Positions 5,328 to 6,943 of a DNA stretch of 6,943 nt are shown one piece after another. Below the pieces are notes generated by a model. That model searched no databases and was not told the DNA's origin. It saw only the letters and a program-made list of their open reading frames with translations. Origin of the DNA: CAIOSQ01 sp044359885 (GTDB lineage Bacteria > Pseudomonadota > Alphaproteobacteria > CACIAM-22H2); NCBI GenBank assembly GCA_044359885.1, contig JBIKLI010000243.1:1-6943 (forward strand), given 5' to 3'. The stretch's first letter is position 1. Every line of letters begins with the position of its first letter. Position numbers and translations under genes: made by a program.

Positions 5328-6862
5328 CAGCGGCGGGTCAGCAGGGACCGGTGGCGGGCGAAGACCGGCGCCAGCGACCGGGCGAGCTGCATCTGCAGGT
5401 CCTGGAGTTCCCGGTAGGTCTTGACCTGGGCGGCCCGTGGCTCGGCGGTCTGAGCCGGCCGCAGGGCGACGAAGCGGTCGGTGATCTCGGTGATCGCGAC
5501 CGGGTCCGATTTCTGGCGTCGCCAGCACCAGAGCGCCTGCAGCGCCGCCCCGTAGGCGGCGGCCTCGGCGACCCTCAAGGTGACCACTTCGGTGCCGAAC
5601 ACGTCGGCCATGATCTGTCGCCACAGCTTCGATCGCGCGCCGCCGCCGGTGACCCGGACCTGCCGGGCGGCGACGCCCAACGCGGCCAGCCGGCGCAGCC
5701 CGTAATTCATGCCGAGGGTCACGCCCTCCATGGCCGCGCGCGCATGGTGAGCCATGGTGAAGGTCCCCGGCCGTTCGCCGAAGAACACCCCCGTGCCATC
5801 CGGCAGGTTCGGGGTGCGCTCGCCCTCGAGATAGGGCAGGAGCAGCAGGCCATCGCAGCCGGCCGGCACGCCGGCGGCCAGCCTCTCGAAGCCGGCATGG
5901 TCGAGGCGCGCGGCCTTGCGCACCATCTCGGTGGCCGCCGTGACGTTCATGGTGCAGAGCAGCGGCAGCCACCGATTGGTCGAATCGCAGAAGGCCGCGA
6001 TCTCGCCCGCCGGGTCCACCACCGGTGTCCCGGCGCAGGCGTAGATGGTGCCGCTGGTGCCGAAACTGGCGGTCACCACGCCGTCGCGCGTGTTGCCCGT
6101 GCCGATGGCGGCCATCATGTTGTCGCCGCCGCCCGCGCTGACCAGCACGCCCGGGTCAAGGCCCAGCGCCGCGGCCGCGGCCACGGTGAGGCGGCCGGCC
6201 GGCAGGTCGCTGGGGCGCAGCGGGGGCAGCTTGCCCTCGAGTTCGGGATCGATGACCCGGATCGCGTCCCCGGCCCAGCGGCGACGGCGGACATCCAGCA
6301 GCGCGGTGCCCGACGCGTCGCCGTACTCCATGCCTTTTTCGCCCGTGAGCCAGAAGTTCAGATAGTCATGCGGCAGCAGCACGGTCGCGAGGCGGGCGAA
6401 ATTCGCGGGTTCGTGCCGTTTCAGCCACAGGATCTTCGCCGCCGTGTACCCCGGCAGCACGGCGTTGCCGAGCTTGCGGATGGTCGCCTTCGGGCCACCC
6501 AGGGCCGCGGTGATCGCGGCGCATTCCGGCCCCGTCACGGCGTCGCACCACAGCTTGGCCGGCCGGATCACCCGATCCCGGACGTCCAGCGCCACGAAGC
6601 CATGCTGCTGGCCGCTCACGCCCATCGCCACCACGTCCGACGCCCGGGCTGCGGCCGCCTTCATCGCCACCCGGAGGGCTCGCGCGGCGGCCCGGATCCA
6701 TAGGGCAGGGTCCTGCTCCTTCGCGCCCGGCGGCAGGCCAGGGAGCAGCCGGTGCGGCGCCGATCCCGCGCCGAGCACCCGGCCCGAGCCGGCGTCGACG
6801 ACCAGGACCTTGGTGGACTGCGTGCCGGAGTCGATGCCGAGGAGGAGGGTGCGTTTCGCCAT
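5327..6862 (-). CDS. xylB: FGGY-family carbohydrate kinase, xylulokinase type
   Basis: Cytoplasmic sugar kinase of 511 residues, close to usual xylulokinase length, expected to phosphorylate D-xylulose or a related ketose or polyol with ATP. The N-terminal FGGY domain has the phosphate loop GIDSGTQSTK (9-18), GVSGQQHGF (81-89), LWCD (104-107), and PGYTAAKILWLKRHEP then LLPHDYL as in XylB. The catalytic base is probably D247 in SAGGGDN. The C-terminal domain has FGTSGT (267-272), GERTP (347-351), GVFFGERPG and the adenosine-binding GGGARS (406-411) with WRQIMADVFG. The start is ATG 6862, where the family match begins (MAKRTLLLGID); a GTG at 6883 would add seven unrelated residues. Neither has a clear Shine-Dalgarno. 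No isomerase, sugar transporter or regulator is in the window to confirm the substrate, so xylulose is an inference. The stop overlaps a small downstream ORF. Confidence 0.9.
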   Translation of the reverse strand: MAKRTLLLGIDSGTQSTKVLVVDAGSGRVLGAGSAPHRLLPGLPPGAKEQDPALWIRAAARALRVAMKAAAARASDVVAMGVSGQQHGFVALDVRDRVIRPAKLWCDAVTGPECAAITAALGGPKATIRKLGNAVLPGYTAAKILWLKRHEPANFARLATVLLPHDYLNFWLTGEKGMEYGDASGTALLDVRRRRWAGDAIRVIDPELEGKLPPLRPSDLPAGRLTVAAAAALGLDPGVLVSAGGGDNMMAAIGTGNTRDGVVTASFGTSGTIYACAGTPVVDPAGEIAAFCDSTNRWLPLLCTMNVTAATEMVRKAARLDHAGFERLAAGVPAGCDGLLLLPYLEGERTPNLPDGTGVFFGERPGTFTMAHHARAAMEGVTLGMNYGLRRLAALGVAARQVRVTGGGARSKLWRQIMADVFGTEVVTLRVAEAAAYGAALQALWCWRRQKSDPVAITEITDRFVALRPAQTAEPRAAQVKTYRELQDLQMQLARSLAPVFARHRSLLTRR

Positions 6863-6908
6863 GGAACGAGGCGCGCATTGCACCGGAACCCGGCGTGGCT
6901 GTCGAGAC

Positions 6909-6925
6909 CGCGCGGCGCCGGCGCG
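6909..6925. repeat. GC-rich inverted repeat between a possible upstream gene and the kinase gene
   Basis: Five-base arms, CGCGC at 6909-6913 and GCGCG at 6921-6925, flank a 7-base loop; alternatively the 10-base palindrome GCGCCGGCGC (6915-6924) can be read within it. It lies just after the possible stop at 6926-6928, and the palindrome centre is about 57 bases upstream of the kinase ATG. No T-run follows on the minus strand, so it is not a standard terminator. The rest of the gap, 6863-6908, shows no promoter I can defend. Confidence 0.35.
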
Positions 6926-6943
6926 TCAGCCGACCATCTCGCC
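6926..6943 (-). CDS. Possible last five codons of an upstream gene
   Basis: From the right edge, one minus-strand frame reads GGC GAG ATG GTC GGC TGA, that is GEMVG then stop. All codons end in G or C, as in the other genes, and the stop lies 63 bases before the kinase ATG, which would suit an upstream operon member. Six codons cannot identify a gene, and the match to coding style may be chance. Confidence 0.25.
   Translation of the reverse strand, partial: GEMVG

Noticed and set aside
5129..6703. Plus-strand open frame of 524 codons opposite the kinase
   Set aside because: It is antisense to a kinase with all FGGY motifs, and the translation looks like reverse-strand GC-rich noise.

Overview
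The window comes from a GC-rich (roughly 70 % by eye) bacterial chromosome. GC-ending codons and gene families of this kind are common in Alphaproteobacteria (for example Rhodospirillales or Hyphomicrobiales), but taxonomy from codon style alone is an inference. Every gene I can support lies on the minus strand, so transcription runs from the right end (6943) to the left end (1). I saw no tRNA, rRNA, CRISPR array, insertion sequence or phage gene.

In transcription order: 6926-6943 may hold the last codons of an upstream gene. A short gap with a GC-rich palindrome follows. Next is a FGGY-family carbohydrate kinase of the xylulokinase type (5327-6862). It is joined by a TGATG stop/start overlap to a small unknown ORF of 85 codons (5070-5327). 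After a gap of 84 bases holding a second GC-rich palindrome comes a tightly packed block: an enamidase-type amidohydrolase (3792-4985), a nitrilase-superfamily C-N hydrolase starting at TTG (2935-3795), two dipeptide/oligopeptide ABC permeases (dppB-like 1952-2938, dppC-like 1077-1955), the first ATPase (dppD-like 75-1064) and the first 26 codons of the second ATPase (dppF-like, 1-78, cut by the window edge).

Four of the five junctions in the block are 4-base overlaps (TTGA or ATGA). The fifth is a 12-base gap whose Shine-Dalgarno overlaps the previous stop codon. The block is therefore almost certainly one translationally coupled operon. Its logic reads as 'import a small amide or N-heterocycle, open the ring, hydrolyse the remaining C-N bond'. 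The enamidase resembles the 6-oxo-tetrahydronicotinate-opening enzyme of nicotinate fermentation, while the nitrilase and the peptide-type importer suggest a different or wider substrate. No solute-binding protein is in the window, so the substrate cannot be read from here. The kinase and its small partner look like the tail of a separate sugar or polyol operon, although no obvious terminator separates the two groups.

The most interesting points are the enamidase/nitrilase/importer combination, the uncharacterised small coupled ORF, and a 10-base palindrome that recurs at nearly the same distance upstream of both the kinase and enamidase start codons.
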